From contig JAESUZ010000429.1 of the NCBI GenBank assembly GCA_017311185.1, positions 558,001 to 622,000 of the forward strand: a DNA stretch of 64,000 bases. Reading direction: 5' to 3'. The notes below the pieces were generated by a model. That model saw only the letters and a list, made by a program, of their open reading frames with translations, was not told the DNA's origin and did no database searches. Positions 10,729 through 23,670 of the stretch are shown piece after piece (within the stretch, counting starts at the first letter, position 1; every line of letters starts with the position of its first letter). This DNA is from Proteles cristata cristata. Lineage: Eukaryota > Chordata > Mammalia > Carnivora > Hyaenidae. Both the position numbers and the translations under genes were made by a program.

Positions 10729-12020
10729 GCACCATATCTCCTTTATCCATTTCTCCATGGATAGATACTTGGGTTGCTGCCATAAACTGGCTATTATAAA
10801 TAAAGCTGCAGTAAACATACAGGTGCACATATATTTTCAAATTACTGTTTTCGTTTTCTTTGAGTACATACCTAATAGTGGTATTAGTGGATCATAAGGT
10901 AGTTCTATTTTTAAGCTTTTGGACTGACTTCCATACTGTTCTCCACACTGGCAGCACAGTTTGCATTCCCATCGACAGTGCAAGAGGGTTCCCCTTTCTC
11001 TACATGCTCATCAACACTTGTTTCTTATTTTGTTGATTTTCACCATTCTGACAGGTGTAAGAATAAGAATAAAACTCATGGTGGTTTTAATTTGCATTTC
11101 CCTGATGATGAGTGATGTTGAGCATTTTTTCATATGTCTAGTGGTCATCTGTAGGTCTTCTTTGGAAAAATGTCTATTCAGGCTCTCTGCCCATTTTTTA
11201 TTGGATTATTTGGGCTTTTTGGTGTTGAGTTGTCTAAGTTTTTTATATATTTTGAATGATAACCTCTTATCAGATATATCATTTGTAAATATCTTCTGTT
11301 CAGTGTGTTTCCTTTTTGTTTTGTTGATGGTTTCCTTTGCTTTGCAAAATTTTTAATTTTGGTATAGTCTCAGTAGTTTAATTTTGCTTTCGTTTCCCTT
11401 GCCTGAAGAGACAGACATAGCTAGAAAAATGATTATACGGCTGACACAGAGCCATTACTACCTATGTTTTCTTCTAGGAGTTTTATGGTTTCAGGTCTCA
11501 CATTTAAGTCTTTAATTTAATTTGAGTTTATTTTTATATGTGGTGTTGGAAAGTGGTCCAGTTTCATTATTTTGCTTGTAGCTTTCCAGTTTTCCCAGAA
11601 CTGTTTATTGCAAGGACTGCTTTTTCACCATTGTGTATTCTTGCCCCCTTTGTTGTAGATAAATTGACCATATTAAGTTAGATATTTCTGGGCTCCATGT
11701 TCTATTCTATTGGTCTATTTTGGGGCCAGTACCACACTATTTTGATTATTACAGCTTTGTAATATATCTTGGAATCTGGGATCATGATACTTTCCAATTT
11801 TGTTCTCCTTTCTCAAGATTGCTTTGGCTACTCAGGGTCTTTTGTGGTTCCAGACAAACGTTAGGATTATTTGTCCGAGTTCGGTGAAAAATATTGTTGC
11901 TATGTTGACAGGGATTGCATTAAATTCATAGATTGCTTCAGGTTGTATGGACATTTTGATACTATTGGTTCTTCTAATCCATAAGCATGAAATGTCTTTC
12001 ATTTGTTTGTATCAGATACT
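10265..12020 (-). mobile_element. LINE-1 3' half, antisense
   Basis: On the minus strand this is the C-terminal part of ORF2 plus the 3' UTR of a carnivoran L1. Antisense landmarks on the plus strand run in order. The 3' UTR has 'ttatttcagtataattaatg', 'gtgattcaacacctctctgtac' and 'cattaccccgtcccttctgg'. ORF2 has 'actctctagctccatccatg', 'tccatggatagatacttggg', 'tgatgttgagcattttttcat' and 'tattggtctattttggggcc'. The frame is broken many times. A TG microsatellite (10683-10718) has grown at the AT-rich spot L1s often carry after 'aatattcc'. The 5' end is truncated near 12020. Confidence 0.9.
10683..10718. repeat. (TG)n microsatellite
   Basis: An uninterrupted run of about 17-18 TG dinucleotides, then 'tatgtgtatgtgtg'. 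It lies inside the antisense L1 at a position where other L1 copies have a short (TA/TG) tract. It accounts for the His-Thr and Cys-Val repeat open frames on both strands. Confidence 0.95.
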
Positions 12021-12068
12021 CTTTTCAAATATGCATTGTTAAATACAGAGTTCATAAAGACATATGGA

Positions 12069-12282
12069 GAGGTGCCAGGATGGGTCACTTGGTTAAGCAT
12101 CTGACTCCCTGTTTCAGCTCAGGTTATGATCTCACAGTTCATGCATTCAGGCCCTGCATCATACTATCGATGCTGACAGCTCAGAGCCTGGAGCTGCTTT
12201 AGATTCTGTGTTTCCCACTCTCTCTGCCCCTTCCCCATTCGTGCATATACTCTCTCTCAAAAATAAATAAGCATTTAAAAAA
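12069..12282 (+). mobile_element. CAN-SINE (SINEC), moderately diverged
   Basis: Forward SINE with head 'gaggtgccaggatgggtcac', 'ggttaagcatctgac', 'gctgacagctcagagcctgg' and tail 'ctctcaaaaataaataagc' plus A-run. It is flanked by the 13-bp duplication aaagacatatgga (12056-12068 and 12283-12295). It was inserted just beyond the truncated end of the neighbouring L1. Confidence 0.95.
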
Positions 12283-12394
12283 AAAGACATATGGATATAT
12301 GAATTTTATTTCCCAGTAGTTTTCATCTGTCATAGACCCACTGAAATTCTTCTTCTAGCCAGTGTTATAATTGTAGATTTTAGAATTCATTTTT

Positions 12395-12470
12395 AGATGT
12401 GACCAGTTCCATAAGGAAAGACTCAACCTCTCTGAGATATAGTTCCTTTAGCAATCAAATGTGAATAGCT
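12395..12470 (+). mobile_element. Possible MIR fragment
   Basis: 'aagactcaacctctctgagatatagttcct' followed by 'atcaaatgtgaatagc' loosely matches the MIR block 'cttaacctctctgagcctcagtttcct ... gtaaaatggggatag'. It is short and uncertain. Confidence 0.35.
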
Positions 12471-12487
12471 ATCAATAAATTTGTTGA

Positions 12488-12699
12488 GGGGCACCTGGGT
12501 AGTTCAGTCGGTTAAGTATCTGACTTCAGTTCAAGTCATGATCTCGTGGTTTGTGAGTTAGAACCCAATGTTGGGCTTGCTTCTGTCAGCGCAGACCCTG
12601 CTTTAGATCTTCTGTCTCCCACTCGCTCTGCCCCTCTCCTGCTCACGGTCTCCCTCTCTCTCTCAAAAATAAACATACAAAGAATAATTAAAATAAATA
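12488..12699 (+). mobile_element. CAN-SINE (SINEC)
   Basis: Forward SINE starting 'ggggcacctgggtagttcag' and ending with 'ctctcaaaaataaaca' plus an AT-rich tail. The flanking duplication is imperfect: aataaatttgttga just upstream against aataaatttcttgga downstream from about 12700. The mismatches show some age. Confidence 0.93.
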
Positions 12700-12713
12700 A
12701 ATAAATTTCTTGG

Positions 12714-13055
12714 AATAATGCAATTTAGATTTAAATATAATATCCATCACCTTTATCAGCATCCTCCTTTTCTCTCTACTTCACACAACTATGTCATTTT
12801 ATGTGGAGTAACTTATTCTCTCCTCTAGGATGTCACAATCTTACCAAACGTGTTCTGTCCACTTCAAATTCTGACAGCTTTTCAGGACATCCCTTACCCC
12901 CCAGTGCCAAATAGGCCTTCATTCAGATACCTGTCTATGAACCAAAAAAGGATTTAGTATTTTACAGAATCCCTTACTGATGATGAATTTTGCCTTTTCC
13001 ATTTTATGAGTTTAATGAAAGCAAAACTCTAATTCTAACTACTTTTCACTTAAAC
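12714..13055. other. Unique DNA, nothing recognised
   Basis: No repeat or exon signal seen. Confidence 0.5.
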
Positions 13056-13072
13056 AAAAATGATTATTTTTT

Positions 13073-13286
13073 TAAAAAAATTTTAATGTTTTATTTATTT
13101 CTTAGAGAGAGGCAGTGTGAGCAGGGAGGGTCAGAGAGAGAGGGAGATACAGAATCTGAAGCAGGCTCTAGGCTCTGAGCTGGCTGTCAGCACAGAGCCT
13201 GATGCAGGGCTTGAACCCACAAACCGTGAGATCATGACCTGAGCTGAAATCGGATGCTTAACTGACTGAGCCACCCAGGTGCCCCC
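13073..13286 (-). mobile_element. CAN-SINE (SINEC)
   Basis: Reverse SINE: poly-T/A start, 'tttatttatttcttagagag', 'gcacagagcctgatgcaggg', 'accgtgagatcatgacctga' and the head complement 'ccacccaggtgcccc'. It is flanked by aaaatgattattttt (about 13057-13072 and 13288-13302). It is intermediate between the young and older subfamilies. Confidence 0.96.
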
Positions 13287-13302
13287 CAAAATGATTATTT
13301 TT

Positions 13303-13768
13303 AAATTATCACCACAGGAATACCTTGCATGTTAAATAGATAGTAATACCAGCTTGGGTGGGCTTGACCGGGTAAGACCTTGCTTTACATCCCCATGTTG
13401 TTTCAGTTTCTGTGGTCATTGATGGTCTGGCAACAGCAACTAGAGTGAAGCCAAGAAAGGAATCAGAGGATGACCCTAGGGGTTCTTGTAATTTTTATTT
13501 TTTTATTTAGGAGAATCTTTATGGATTTTTGCACACTTAAAAGGATACTACTAAAAATAATACCTGGTCTCCTAGTTTTTCATCATTGATACACATTACT
13601 ATATTATACTTCCACTTGTTGGCAGATGAAGATGGATGGAAAAATTGTTGATCAAATTTTATGTGACTGGGACAGGTGAGATTAATGCTTACATTGGATT
13701 TGCTGTCATTAGCGGTCATGATGAGTAACAGACAGACAGGATTCAGTAATCCTCTCCAGAAGAGATTA
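13303..13768. other. Unique DNA, nothing recognised
   Basis: No recognised repeat or exon between the SINE and the L1 that starts near 13769. Confidence 0.5.
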
Positions 13769-15665
13769 TAAAACCACAGAAGGCTCTGAATAGCCAAAGT
13801 TATCTTGAGAAAGGAGAACAATGCTGGCGGCATCATGCTCCATGATTTCAAACTGCGTTAAAAAGTATAGTAATAAGAGACAGCATGGTACTGGCATAAA
13901 AAAAGACACATGGACCAGTGGTACAGAATAGAGTCTAGAAATAATCCCATGCATATATCATCAATTAATTTGTGACACAGAAGCCAAGAATATACAATGG
14001 GTAAAGGACAGTCTCATCAATAAATGGTCTAGGGAAAATTGAGTAGTCACATACAAAAGAATGAAACTGGATCACTGTCGTAGGCCATAACAAAAATTCA
14101 AATCAGAATGGATTAAAGACTAGGGTATACACCTGAAACCATAAAACTCTTGGATTAAAACATAGGGGGAAAGTTCTGTGATATCCATCTTGGTGATGAT
14201 TGTTTGTTTGATTTGACACTGAAATGAAAATAAACAAGTGGGACTACATCAAAATAAAAAACTTCTGAAGTATAGCAAAGGGAAACCATCAAAAAATGAA
14301 AAGGCAATCTATGGAATGGGAGAAAGTATTTGCAAATTATAGGTATTTTACAGGATTAGTATCTAAAGTAGATAAAGAGCTCATAACTCAGTAGCAAAAA
14401 AAAAAAAAAAAAAGTAAAAGAATGTGCAGAGAACCTGAATAGACATTTTTTCCCCAAAGAAAACATAAAAATGGTCCACAGCTATATGAAAAGGTGTTTA
14501 ACATTACTAATCATTGAGGAAATGCAAACTAAAGCCACAATGAGATATCACCTCATACCTGGTGGAATGTTATTATCAAAAAGACAAGAAATGACAAGTG
14601 GTGGTGAGGATGTGGAGAAAAGGGAACCCTCTCACACTGCGGGTAGGAATGCAAACTGGTGCAGCCACTCTGGAAGACCATATGGAGGTCCTCACAAATT
14701 AAAAATAGACCCACCAGATAGTCCAGCAGTTGTATTTTTGTGTATTTATCTGAAGGAAATGAAAACAATGAAATCGAAAAATAATGTGCACCCCCATGTT
14801 CACCACAGATTATTTGCAACAACCAAGATATGGAAACAACCCAAGTGTGTTTGTGTAAATGGTACACAATGAAATGCTATGCAGCTATGAAAGGAAAGAA
14901 ATCTTGCCATTTGTGACCATGTGGATTGACCTTGAGCTCATTATGCCAAGTGAAATAAGTCAGACATAGAAAGACAAATACTGTATGATGTCACTTATAT
15001 GTCCAGTTTTAAAAACAAATGAAAAACGAGTTCATAGATAAAAAGAACATGTATGGTGATTGCCAGAGGCGGGTGGTGGGGTTGGCAAAATGAGTGAAAG
15101 GGGTGAAAAGGCTCACACTTCTAGTTATAAATAAGTCATGGGGATGGAATGTAATGTACGTGTAATGTACGCATGGTAACTATAGTTAATAGTGCGTTAC
15201 TGCATATTTGAAAGTTGCTAAGAGGGGCGCCTGGGTGGCTTAGTCGGTTAAGCGTCCGACTTTCGCTTAGGTCATGATCTCGCGGTTTGTGGGTTCGAGC
15301 CCCGCGTCGGGCTCTGTGCTGACGGCCAGCTCGGAGCCTGGAGCCTATTTCAGACTCTGTGTCTCCCTCTCTCTCTGGCCCTCCCCTGCTCACGCTGTCT
15401 CTCTCTCTCTCTCTCTCTCTCTCATAGAAATAAATAAAAATATTAAAAAAAAAAAAGAAAGTTGCTAAGAGAATACATATTTAAATATATAAAGATATTT
15501 TTAAAAAATTGTGTAACTATGTTGGTGAAAGATGTTAACTAGACTTATTGTGGTGATCATTTAGCAATATAGGGAAAAATTGAATCATTGTGAGTTTTTT
15601 TTAATATGCTTTATACCTGAAAATAATACTATTTTATATATCAATTATTCTTCAACAAGAAAATA
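13769..15665 (+). mobile_element. LINE-1 3' half, sense, interrupted by a SINE
   Basis: Sense-strand ORF2 C-terminal half and 3' UTR. Landmarks include 'aggctctgaatagccaaag' (13781), 'cagcatggtactggcataaa' (13882), 'gaaaaggtgtttaacattac' (14488), 'aatgagatatcacctcatacc' (14539), 'tatggaaacaacccaagtgtg' (14829), 'ttatgccaagtgaaataag' (14940) and the 3' end 'atacctgaaaataatactat' (15614). It is truncated at the 5' side near 13769. The reading frame is broken. A 399-bp open remnant (14471-14872) covers part of the C-terminal region. A SINE inserted at 15225-15456. Confidence 0.92.
15225..15456 (+). mobile_element. CAN-SINE (SINEC), young subfamily, inside L1 3' UTR
   Basis: Full-length forward SINE: 'gggcgcctgggtggcttag', 'gactttcgcttaggtcatg', 'gtgctgacggccagctcgg', a long CT run and 'catagaaataaataaaa'. 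It has a perfect 15-bp duplication, gaaagttgctaagag, at 15210-15224 and 15457-15471. It is clearly younger than the host L1. Confidence 0.97.
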
Positions 15666-18600
15666 AGAGATTATAGGAAAATCCTATATTCCTGTTCCTT
15701 TTTCCTTTGTTGAGTTCTCTCTTAATACGTCTTTGGTCTGAGAACTAAGGGTCTTAATTTATAAATAAGAAGTTACCATGCCTCAAAAGAAGGAGAATAT
15801 GGCAGTTGTGCAGAAAGATAGATGCTAAGGTTTAATTATTTTATTCACATATATTTCCTAAGCATATAATAAGTTGTATCTTGTATATTATTTTACTTCC
15901 TTGGTCACACTGCAATATTATCCAAGTTAAAACTCTCCTCTTTACTATTTAATAATTTTCTCTGGTATACACATATATACCTGATATATATATATATAAA
16001 CAGGGGATTTCATAAGCAGATATTGGCGTGCTGGGCTCTCTCTAACACTTCCCAATCTTCCTTATGTTGAAAGTACAATTATATCGTCATTTTTACATAA
16101 AGAAACTGAGTTAAAGATGTTGAAATATTGTGTTATTCAGCAAAGGAGAACTAAAATCAGAATTTGAACTCATGTCTGCTTGACTCTAAAAGCCTTTCTG
16201 TTAACACTGTTATGAAGCTTTAATCACTATACTTAATTAGTAAATAGTTCTTAGTTGATGTATTTCCAGTCATTTTAAAACTTATTTTTGGCTTCTGTGG
16301 AACACTAAGAAATACTGTTTTAGATCATGATAATTTCAGTAATACACATGCCTCTCAGATTATTTTATACTAAATTTCTTTAAAGCATTTTGTATGTTTA
16401 AGGATATACGTAGACTACTGTATTCCTCAGCCCTTCTTTTTCACAAATGGCCCAATTAACAATTTTTAGTCTGTAATGTGTTTGGAGTAACAATACTTAT
16501 TTAAAGGTTATATGATCATAACTTAAAGCTTGTAGGTCATGGTTCAAAATTATGAAATGATTGAAAAGAATAGAAACAGCCAGAGTACTTCTTTTGGCTT
16601 TAATATAACGTGGAATTTATTGTGCAAGGCTGGAGTTGGAGTTTAATACTATGTAATTATTTGGCATTTAACTGAAACACAAAATCTAAACAAGATTAAT
16701 ATTTAAAAGATGAGGCAGAGCAAGAGAATAAGTCCAGTTGTCCAATCCACAACTCAGTGCTACCTTGTTTTTCTTCAAGTGGTAAGTATAAAATGATTTA
16801 ACCCTTTACATAAGCTAAGTACTTATCAAAGTGTTAACAAAATATAAGTTTAACAATGTTTCCAGTATCTATTCCCTTAAGAACATCAAGAATCTATTAT
16901 AATGTATTTTCCAGTGAAAAAGTTAAATTGTTGTAGTGGCCATGAAAGATTTTGCTTTCCATTATATAGAAAATTCACAACTGCTGATGAACTCATTATA
17001 AGAGAATAGAAGACTATCAATACATAAACTATATTATAGTCATTTATAGCAATCTCTATCTTTATATTTTTTTATTTCACTGACTATAATTCAGGACCAA
17101 TGAAGAATTATGAATTATGGGTTGGAGGAGCCATCGGAAGCTAAAGTTACAGGTACACACATGTATGTACACATTTACAGACATACACAAACATATTCAC
17201 ATAAGCATACATGTAAAATAAATCCATGATAAATATTGTGAAGCAATTTTACAACTAAAATTGAATTGATTCTCTTCTTTCTAATAGTAAATTATCGACG
17301 TCTATAAAAACTACAAAAATAAACATTTAAAATTTTTTTTTAAATGAAGAAAACTTACAGCAATTTAGTAAATTATTCTTTTATAAACAGAATCAAAATA
17401 TTTATCTTTTCTCCCTATGTGATCCTTCCAGAATTTGAAAACTCTTAGTTTTTTAAAGTTTTTTTTTGTGTCAATAAAATAATTTGGATACATTCAACAA
17501 GAACAACAACAAAACTACAGGAAATCTGGTGTCCAGATGCATGTTTCCTGGTGTTAAACGCAAGACCTCCCATAACAGTTGGTGACTGCAGATGAGTGTA
17601 GGAAGCAGATGATGGCACCCCGTTAATGCAGGACGGAAATCCTCAGAACAGCCAGCTCTTCTAATTGTTAGTATCAGACCTGTCACCCACTGGGCTTTGA
17701 CACATGACAGAAACATGCCTTTCCAGGGGTTTCATTTTTACTGAGTTCAGACTCAGTAAAACATGCAAACCTCCAGTATTTCTCATAGGGATGCTGTTAT
17801 AACTGCCAGATAGTTCTCCTGGAATTCAGGTCGAAAAGGAAACTACACTCTTCCCCAAACTCTCCAGGCTGTTCTCTGACTATAGCTCTTACTGACATCA
17901 CACAGAGTATCCTTTGATTTGATTTTCTTTGACCTGTCTCATGTTTGAGTGGGTAAAGAATAGAGTGTGTGTGTGTGTGTGTGACAATGTACCGTGAATG
18001 GGGTACCTGGGCACTGTGGGGCTGCCAGCTCATTTCATTCTGGCTCCAGACCCAGAAGGAAGTTTATTATAGGAAGCTGAGCACAGAGCTGGATTCTAGG
18101 CTAGAAACTTGATGTCTAGCAGCCGGCCCGTTAGACATTTACTTCTGTAACCCTCCCACCTGTAAAGAAGAGAGTGTTATGGCTTCTATAACATGAGGAT
18201 ACTTGTTCAGTCAAGGAATGCATTACCCCAAGTTAAGTGCTCCATGGCAGTAACAAGTAATGGCAGGCACCTTGCGGGGATAAACAGCTTCTTGTGCTTC
18301 CTGTGTTTCCTCTGAAGTCGCCCAGCACTGGGCAACTTGCTCTGCATGTTATCCTGGGAATTTCATTCAACTCGTCGGCCTGTTAACATAGTGGTCGAGA
18401 CACAGTGGATGGATGGGCAGGGAAAGAAAAAGACCTGCCACTTTCTTTGCCATGTTACATCCTCAATAAACTAAACTGGACTCTCTTAAATAAATACCCA
18501 AGCTTTGGTCACAAGAAAATGTGAAAATATATAAAGAGACTTAAAGATATAAGAGTGATCGTTTGAAAATAATTGTAGTTAAAACAGAGAGAGAGTATAT

Positions 18601-19296
18601 TCATCTACCTGTTTGAAAACCCATCTTATTTCAGGTGCCCAGGAAAGTAATTTGCACAATAAAAGGTGCTCAATAAATTTTGTTGGCTTGATTTTTTTCA
18701 TTTAATTAGTTGATGACCGCGATTATGTAATGAAATCAGTTAATGAAGCGACACTGACCCCCTGGAAGATTATATAATCTGCATGTGGAGAACTATTTGA
18801 ATGTTTGGGATCCTATCAAGTGATCATACCCGGTCTTGTCTCTTGTAGGTAAACCTCTGTGTCCCCTGTCTTGTACCATCCTGTGTACAATACAGCCAAG
18901 AGCACAGAAGATTTGAAAATATAAGAGTTATGTTAACTGTAAAATAGCTACCAAGTCCCTTGTATAGCTATGATGCAAATATATATATCTCATTCTTCCC
19001 GCTTTCTAACAGCTAGGGACAACAATGCTCAGAAGATGAACAAGTACAAAAACACTTACAGGGATAACAGAATACAGCAGTATAGGAGGTATCTTCTAAA
19101 CAACATGTAAGCTGGTGCTTTCAACAGAAAACTCTTGGAATTGTCTAGTGCAATAATAAATACACTGAAAGCCTCTTAAATGGATTACATATATGGTATA
19201 ATAAGGTAAATCTGAATGGAAATATTTGGTAAGTACAGGTCTGACTTGAGGTGAACCCTGAACAGACTTTTATTACTAAGCACTGAATGAATTAAG
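15666..19296. other. Long unique stretch with weak MIR traces
   Basis: A MIR-like piece lies at about 16105-16210 ('aagaaactgagttaaagatg' through 'cagaatttgaactcatgtctg'). A MIR/L2-like end lies at about 18655-18692 ('aaaggtgctcaataaatttt'). Short microsatellites occur at about 15983-15997 (TA)n and 17966-17983 (TG)9. Otherwise nothing is recognised, and the open frames at 17471-18033 minus have no family resemblance. Confidence 0.5.
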
Positions 19297-19310
19297 AATT
19301 GAAAACAGGA

Positions 19311-19498
19311 GGTGCTCCTGGGTGGCACAGTTGGTTAAGCATCTGACTTTGGCTCAGGTCATGATCTCACGGTTCATGAGTTCAAGCCCCGAATCGGGCT
19401 TTGTGCTGACAGCTCAGAGCCTGGAGCCTGTTTCAGATTCTTTGTCTCTCTCTCTCTCTCTCTGACTCTCCCCTGCTCACTCTCTCTCTCTCAGAGAG
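19311..19498 (+). mobile_element. CAN-SINE (SINEC), slightly shortened
   Basis: Forward SINE: 'ggtgctcctgggtggcacag', 'gctcaggtcatgatctcacg', 'gtgctgacagctcagagcc', CT-rich tail. The duplication is aattgaaaacagga (19297-19310) against aaatgaaaacagga (19499-19512), one mismatch. The terminal AAATAAA block is eroded. Confidence 0.93.
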
Positions 19499-19512
19499 AA
19501 ATGAAAACAGGA

Positions 19513-22500
19513 AAAAAAATATCTCAAATATGCATTTTTAAAAATTCTACAGAGTGAGAATTGGTCTTTACAATGATTATACAGATGACTGCAAAGTGCC
19601 TTGAGAAATTTAAAAAGAGGAATAAACTAGATTTAGGTTCATTCCTGAGTTCACTATATTTTGTTGATTGCCAATATTTTGATGACTGTTTAATGCTGCA
19701 AGCATTTATTAGCTGTCTTTCTGTACATAACAATGTACTTTGTGATTTGGAGAAAAAGGTAAGATACTTTTCTTTTCCAACTTGCTTATAATTCATTAGT
19801 GGGGCTAAGTAAGCATACGACTATTTTATATAGTTGAGTGATAGTAATAACTTGAAATACGATTGGAAGCTTGGATATTGATAAATCTCATTTTTGAAAC
19901 ATAAAAGAGAACTTTCCATGATCTTCTTAAACAGAGATTTAATTAGGTCTCAAAGAAATCAGAAGTAATTTTTACTAACTCCCTATTGCTTTCAGAATTA
20001 ATTATAGAATTTTCCATCCTCAATGGGGAAAAACTGAGAGCTTTTCCCCGGAGATCAGGAACATGACAGGGATGTCCACTCACCACTGCTGTTTAAGACA
20101 GTGTTGGGAGTCTTAGCCTCAGCAGTCACTTGTTTCTAAAAGTGTTTTATGTCGTGACCTGAACTTTCATTGTCACCCAAAACCATGTGTAAATGCCCAG
20201 TAAAATAGAATTTAGATTTGTATTTCTGACCACAGTCTATGCTTTCCTAACAACACCTTTGCCTATGCCCTAGACTATCACTCGCACTACTAAAAATTCG
20301 CTCTTTTTTGATGTTAGGTCACTGTCTACCACTCTTATGAATGCTATTCTAACATCTTTGTTTCTGTTTCAGAACTGTAATGATACTTTGCTTGAATCTC
20401 TCTTTCAAAGTACCAATTATGCAAATTGAAAATACTTGTTATAATAGAAAGCTCATTGCAAATACTGTTTTTCCTTCTCTCTTCTTTTCATGACTCTTCA
20501 AATATTTGATAAGTAACTACATATATCAAACTGCATGGTGTTAGTTTAACCTCAAGAGACTCAGTATCCATGGGTAGAGAGAAATAATAAGCCGATGTCT
20601 ACAGTGTAGGAGAATAAGGACCATTGCAGACAATGCAAAGGAGATAAGGAGAAGGAGCAAATGAATAAAAAAAAAAAAAAAAACACCAAGTTGTGAAACA
20701 CATAGTCCTCCCCCAAACTCAGGATCTAAGGTACAATGGGAGGAAGCAGTGAGTTTGCAGGGATGATGGGAGAGAGTGTAAAGAGAATGGAAGATGATCA
20801 CGAACTGTGCTGTGCTATAAGCACGTGTCGTTGAACCTTGTGAGAGCCACTCTCCACACGGAGAGGTCTCGCGCAGAGGACTGGATGCACATTCTGGAAG
20901 GGCCGTTGTGGCATCAGTGTGGGTCCTAGCTCCAGGAGGCTGGGGAAAGAGGGTGCATCAGAAGGCTCTGGGAGGAGCCCACGGAAGAAAGATTAGGCCT
21001 GGCTGGCCGGTGGATGGGAGGGATGGGGAAGGAAGGGAGACGTTGGGAGAATGGGCCCACGCAGCTGGTCTGGGAAACTGTGTTTATGAAGAGACAGGGC
21101 ATAAGTGCAGGGAAGCAAAGATTAAGGGGGAAGGCGATACTTTCTGCTGAGACTTTGTAAACTGAGGGGGAGATCTTTGGTAAGCAGTGGGTGTACAAGT
21201 CTGAAGTGGAGTGTACAAGTCTGAAACAAGGTAGTCCTGCAGACAAAGATTCCCTGAAGGGAAGAGAAGGCTGCAGATGGGTCCGGGATTTCCACAGACC
21301 TTCATCTGGGCCTGAAGCTGGTCTGCTCAAGTTTCTACTCCCTGTCTTAGAGCTGGAGACCTTTTCAGTTCTCACAAAGTGGATACAGGCAATCTGGATG
21401 GATCTGCTTAGAGGACTGGCTCTGGAAGATGGAAGTTCATGGTTATTATTTTTTGTGGGAGACTCTTTGAAACTGAGGTCACCAGCATAGATGTTAGCGT
21501 AGTCCTTTGTTCAAATCCTTGGTGGAATGCTGTTACTCAAAAGCAGGACAAATTGTTTAAACTCTTTAACAGTTATGCTGCTCATTTGTAAAATAGGAAC
21601 ATTTCTAAAATAGGAATAACTGTTTTATAGTGAGGAATAAAAAACAAAACCTGAATATTGTTCTTACCAGGGATCTTGGCCCGTAAAAGAATCTCCACAA
21701 AATAATAAATAGCGTTACCTACTTGGTCTTCCACCTCTTCTTCACCATCCTTATCATCTTTTGTCCTTGGTTCTCACCATTTATAGCATGTGAGGTAGCT
21801 GGCAGTATGAGCATGTACAGTGCGTCATAGAACTTTTTGATGTCTTCCAGCAAGTGGTTTTATGCTTCCTAGAATCTTGTTCACCTCTCTGAATAGATCT
21901 CGTTTATCATATCACAATATCCCCTAGTTGCTCTGCCCTTCTCCAGGAATCTAGCAATAATATGTCACATTTCAAATTCTGAAAAACATTTTAAAGATTC
22001 CACTCTTATGTTCTTAATTTTCTTCAGTATAGAGAGATATTAGACTATTAAAGTGTTCTTAGTTCATCTATTTCAAAGGTGCCCTTTGAATTATTTATAA
22101 ATTGCATTATTTCCCAAATAATTTGCCTAAAAGGCCAAGCTCATCTTTATGTGTATGTCTGCCCCAGCTCATAATAATTTTTTCTGCATTTCTAATATAA
22201 AATGACATTGCTGAATCACTAATGATAAAAATATATATTGGCATTTATCAATATTCATGTTGCTACAAAATATATTCACAATTAAATTCAAAATTATGGA
22301 AATTCCATATAATTTATATTACTAAAAATACAGTTATCACATCTGGCTCATATTTAGGTGAGCAAAAGAAATCACTTTTATAAGATCACTAAGGGTAGGA
22401 ATTGTCTCTGTGATTTGTTCAACATTGAATTTGTAGAGACAATTACAATTTTCCATAATTTTTTGAGAGAATAGTTGGATGAATGAATGGATGAATGAAC

Positions 22501-22661
22501 AAAATCATGTAAGGATCTTGGAATTGCAAGAGTCAGGTTTCCAAAACAAGTGTTTTTTTCTAACTGACATTTTGATTTTTTTGGTGTGTCTGTGTAGGAA
22601 TTTTCAGATAATCAGGTATAAGCTACACATTATATTACAATTAATTGAGACTCCATAAATA
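19513..22661. other. Long unique stretch, mostly unrecognised
   Basis: A degraded MIR may lie at about 21500-21680 ('cctttgttcaaatccttgg', 'tttgtaaaataggaac', 'agtgaggaataaaaaac'). An A-run at about 20669-20684 has no identifiable SINE body. A 15-bp word, gtgtacaagtctgaa, is directly repeated near 21190-21225. Open frames on both strands at 20900-21490 overlap each other and appear to be chance frames in GC-richer DNA. Confidence 0.45.
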
Positions 22662-23272
22662 TGGGTCAACAAGTTAGGTTTCTATTGCTGCATAACAGAT
22701 TGTCACAACGGAAGTGGCTGGAAGCAGCACGTATTTGTTAGTGCCCAGTTCTGTAGGTCAGCCAGCCCACATGGTGTGGCCATGGCCCCTGTCTGGGAGA
22801 CCAGACACCCAAAGCAAAGTTTTGGCGAGGCTGGGCTCATGGCTGAAGGCCCTGGGGAAGAACCCTGTGTCAGTCTCATTTAAGTTGTTGGCAGAATTCA
22901 GTTCCTTGAAGTTCTAGGATGGAAGTCCCCCTTGTTTTGCTGGCTGTGAGCTGGAGACTCCATTCAGCTCCTAGAAGCTGCTTGCACATCCCTGATCTGG
23001 TCTACCTCCATCTCAGCAGCAAAGACAAAACATCAAATCCATCTCATGCCTAGAATCTCAAACTTCCTCACCCACTACCAGCCAGGCAAAGCTCACTGGT
23101 GAAAGGGGTCATGGGATAGGTTAGCACCACCCAGATACTCTCTCTTTTTTAAGATTCACTGATAAATGACCCTAGTTACATCTGAAAAATGTTTTCTATC
23201 TTGTGATATAATATAACCAAAGAAAAATACCAGGGGGGTAGAGCCATTTTAGAATTCTATCTATCACAGTCA
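22662..23272 (+). mobile_element. Solitary LTR, ERVL/MaLR type (family uncertain)
   Basis: It begins 'ttaggtttctattgctgcataaca', followed by 'agttctgtaggtcagccagcc', 'ggcagaattcagttccttga', 'ctgatctggtctacctcc' like sequence and an end near 'ttctatctatcacagt'. This is the 'attgctgcataacaaattac ... cagttctgtgggtcag ... ctgcctaccaca' LTR class. There is no retroviral interior. The plus-strand open frame at 22714-22917 lies within it and has no significance. Confidence 0.6.
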
Positions 23273-23653
23273 AGTCTCCACCATGCCAAACTCTGTTCCA
23301 TAAATATTTGATTTAGGTGTAAAGATAACTAAAATTAAACAGCCATTGATGGTCCAAGAATATGTTTGATTGTGTAAATATGCTGTCATAGTAATTATAA
23401 GAGGCTGTTTCAAGATTTGCTACAGATTCACATTTAGATATAGCCTATATTGACATAAACACAAAATTGCTTTTTTATATTATAGTGGCTTTTATGAATT
23501 TATTGTTGATGGCTGCTATGTTTTTAGATGAAAATCGATGTTTTTATTCTTTTGCTGGTAAAATTATGGACCTTCTGTTCAATCATCAGGATAAGTTCTA
23601 ACCTAACGTATTTGACAGTTAAAAATCGTACATAAATTTCTTTATTGTATTTC
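23273..23653. other. Unique AT-rich DNA, nothing recognised
   Basis: No repeat or exon recognised. Confidence 0.5.
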
Positions 23654-23670
23654 TTTTTTAAACATTTTTA

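Noticed and set aside
10567..10897. His-Thr or Cys-Val repeat proteins
   Set aside because: They are the (TG)n microsatellite in an antisense L1 read in different frames.
15225..15300. tRNA gene suggested by the 'ggttcgagcc' B-box-like sequence
   Set aside because: It is the tRNA-derived head of a CAN-SINE. The same motif recurs in about 26 SINEs and no cloverleaf is preserved.
20908..21490. Overlapping frames of 73-149 codons on both strands
   Set aside because: They overlap one another in different frames, with no conserved motif or splice pair. This is best explained by a locally GC-richer patch.
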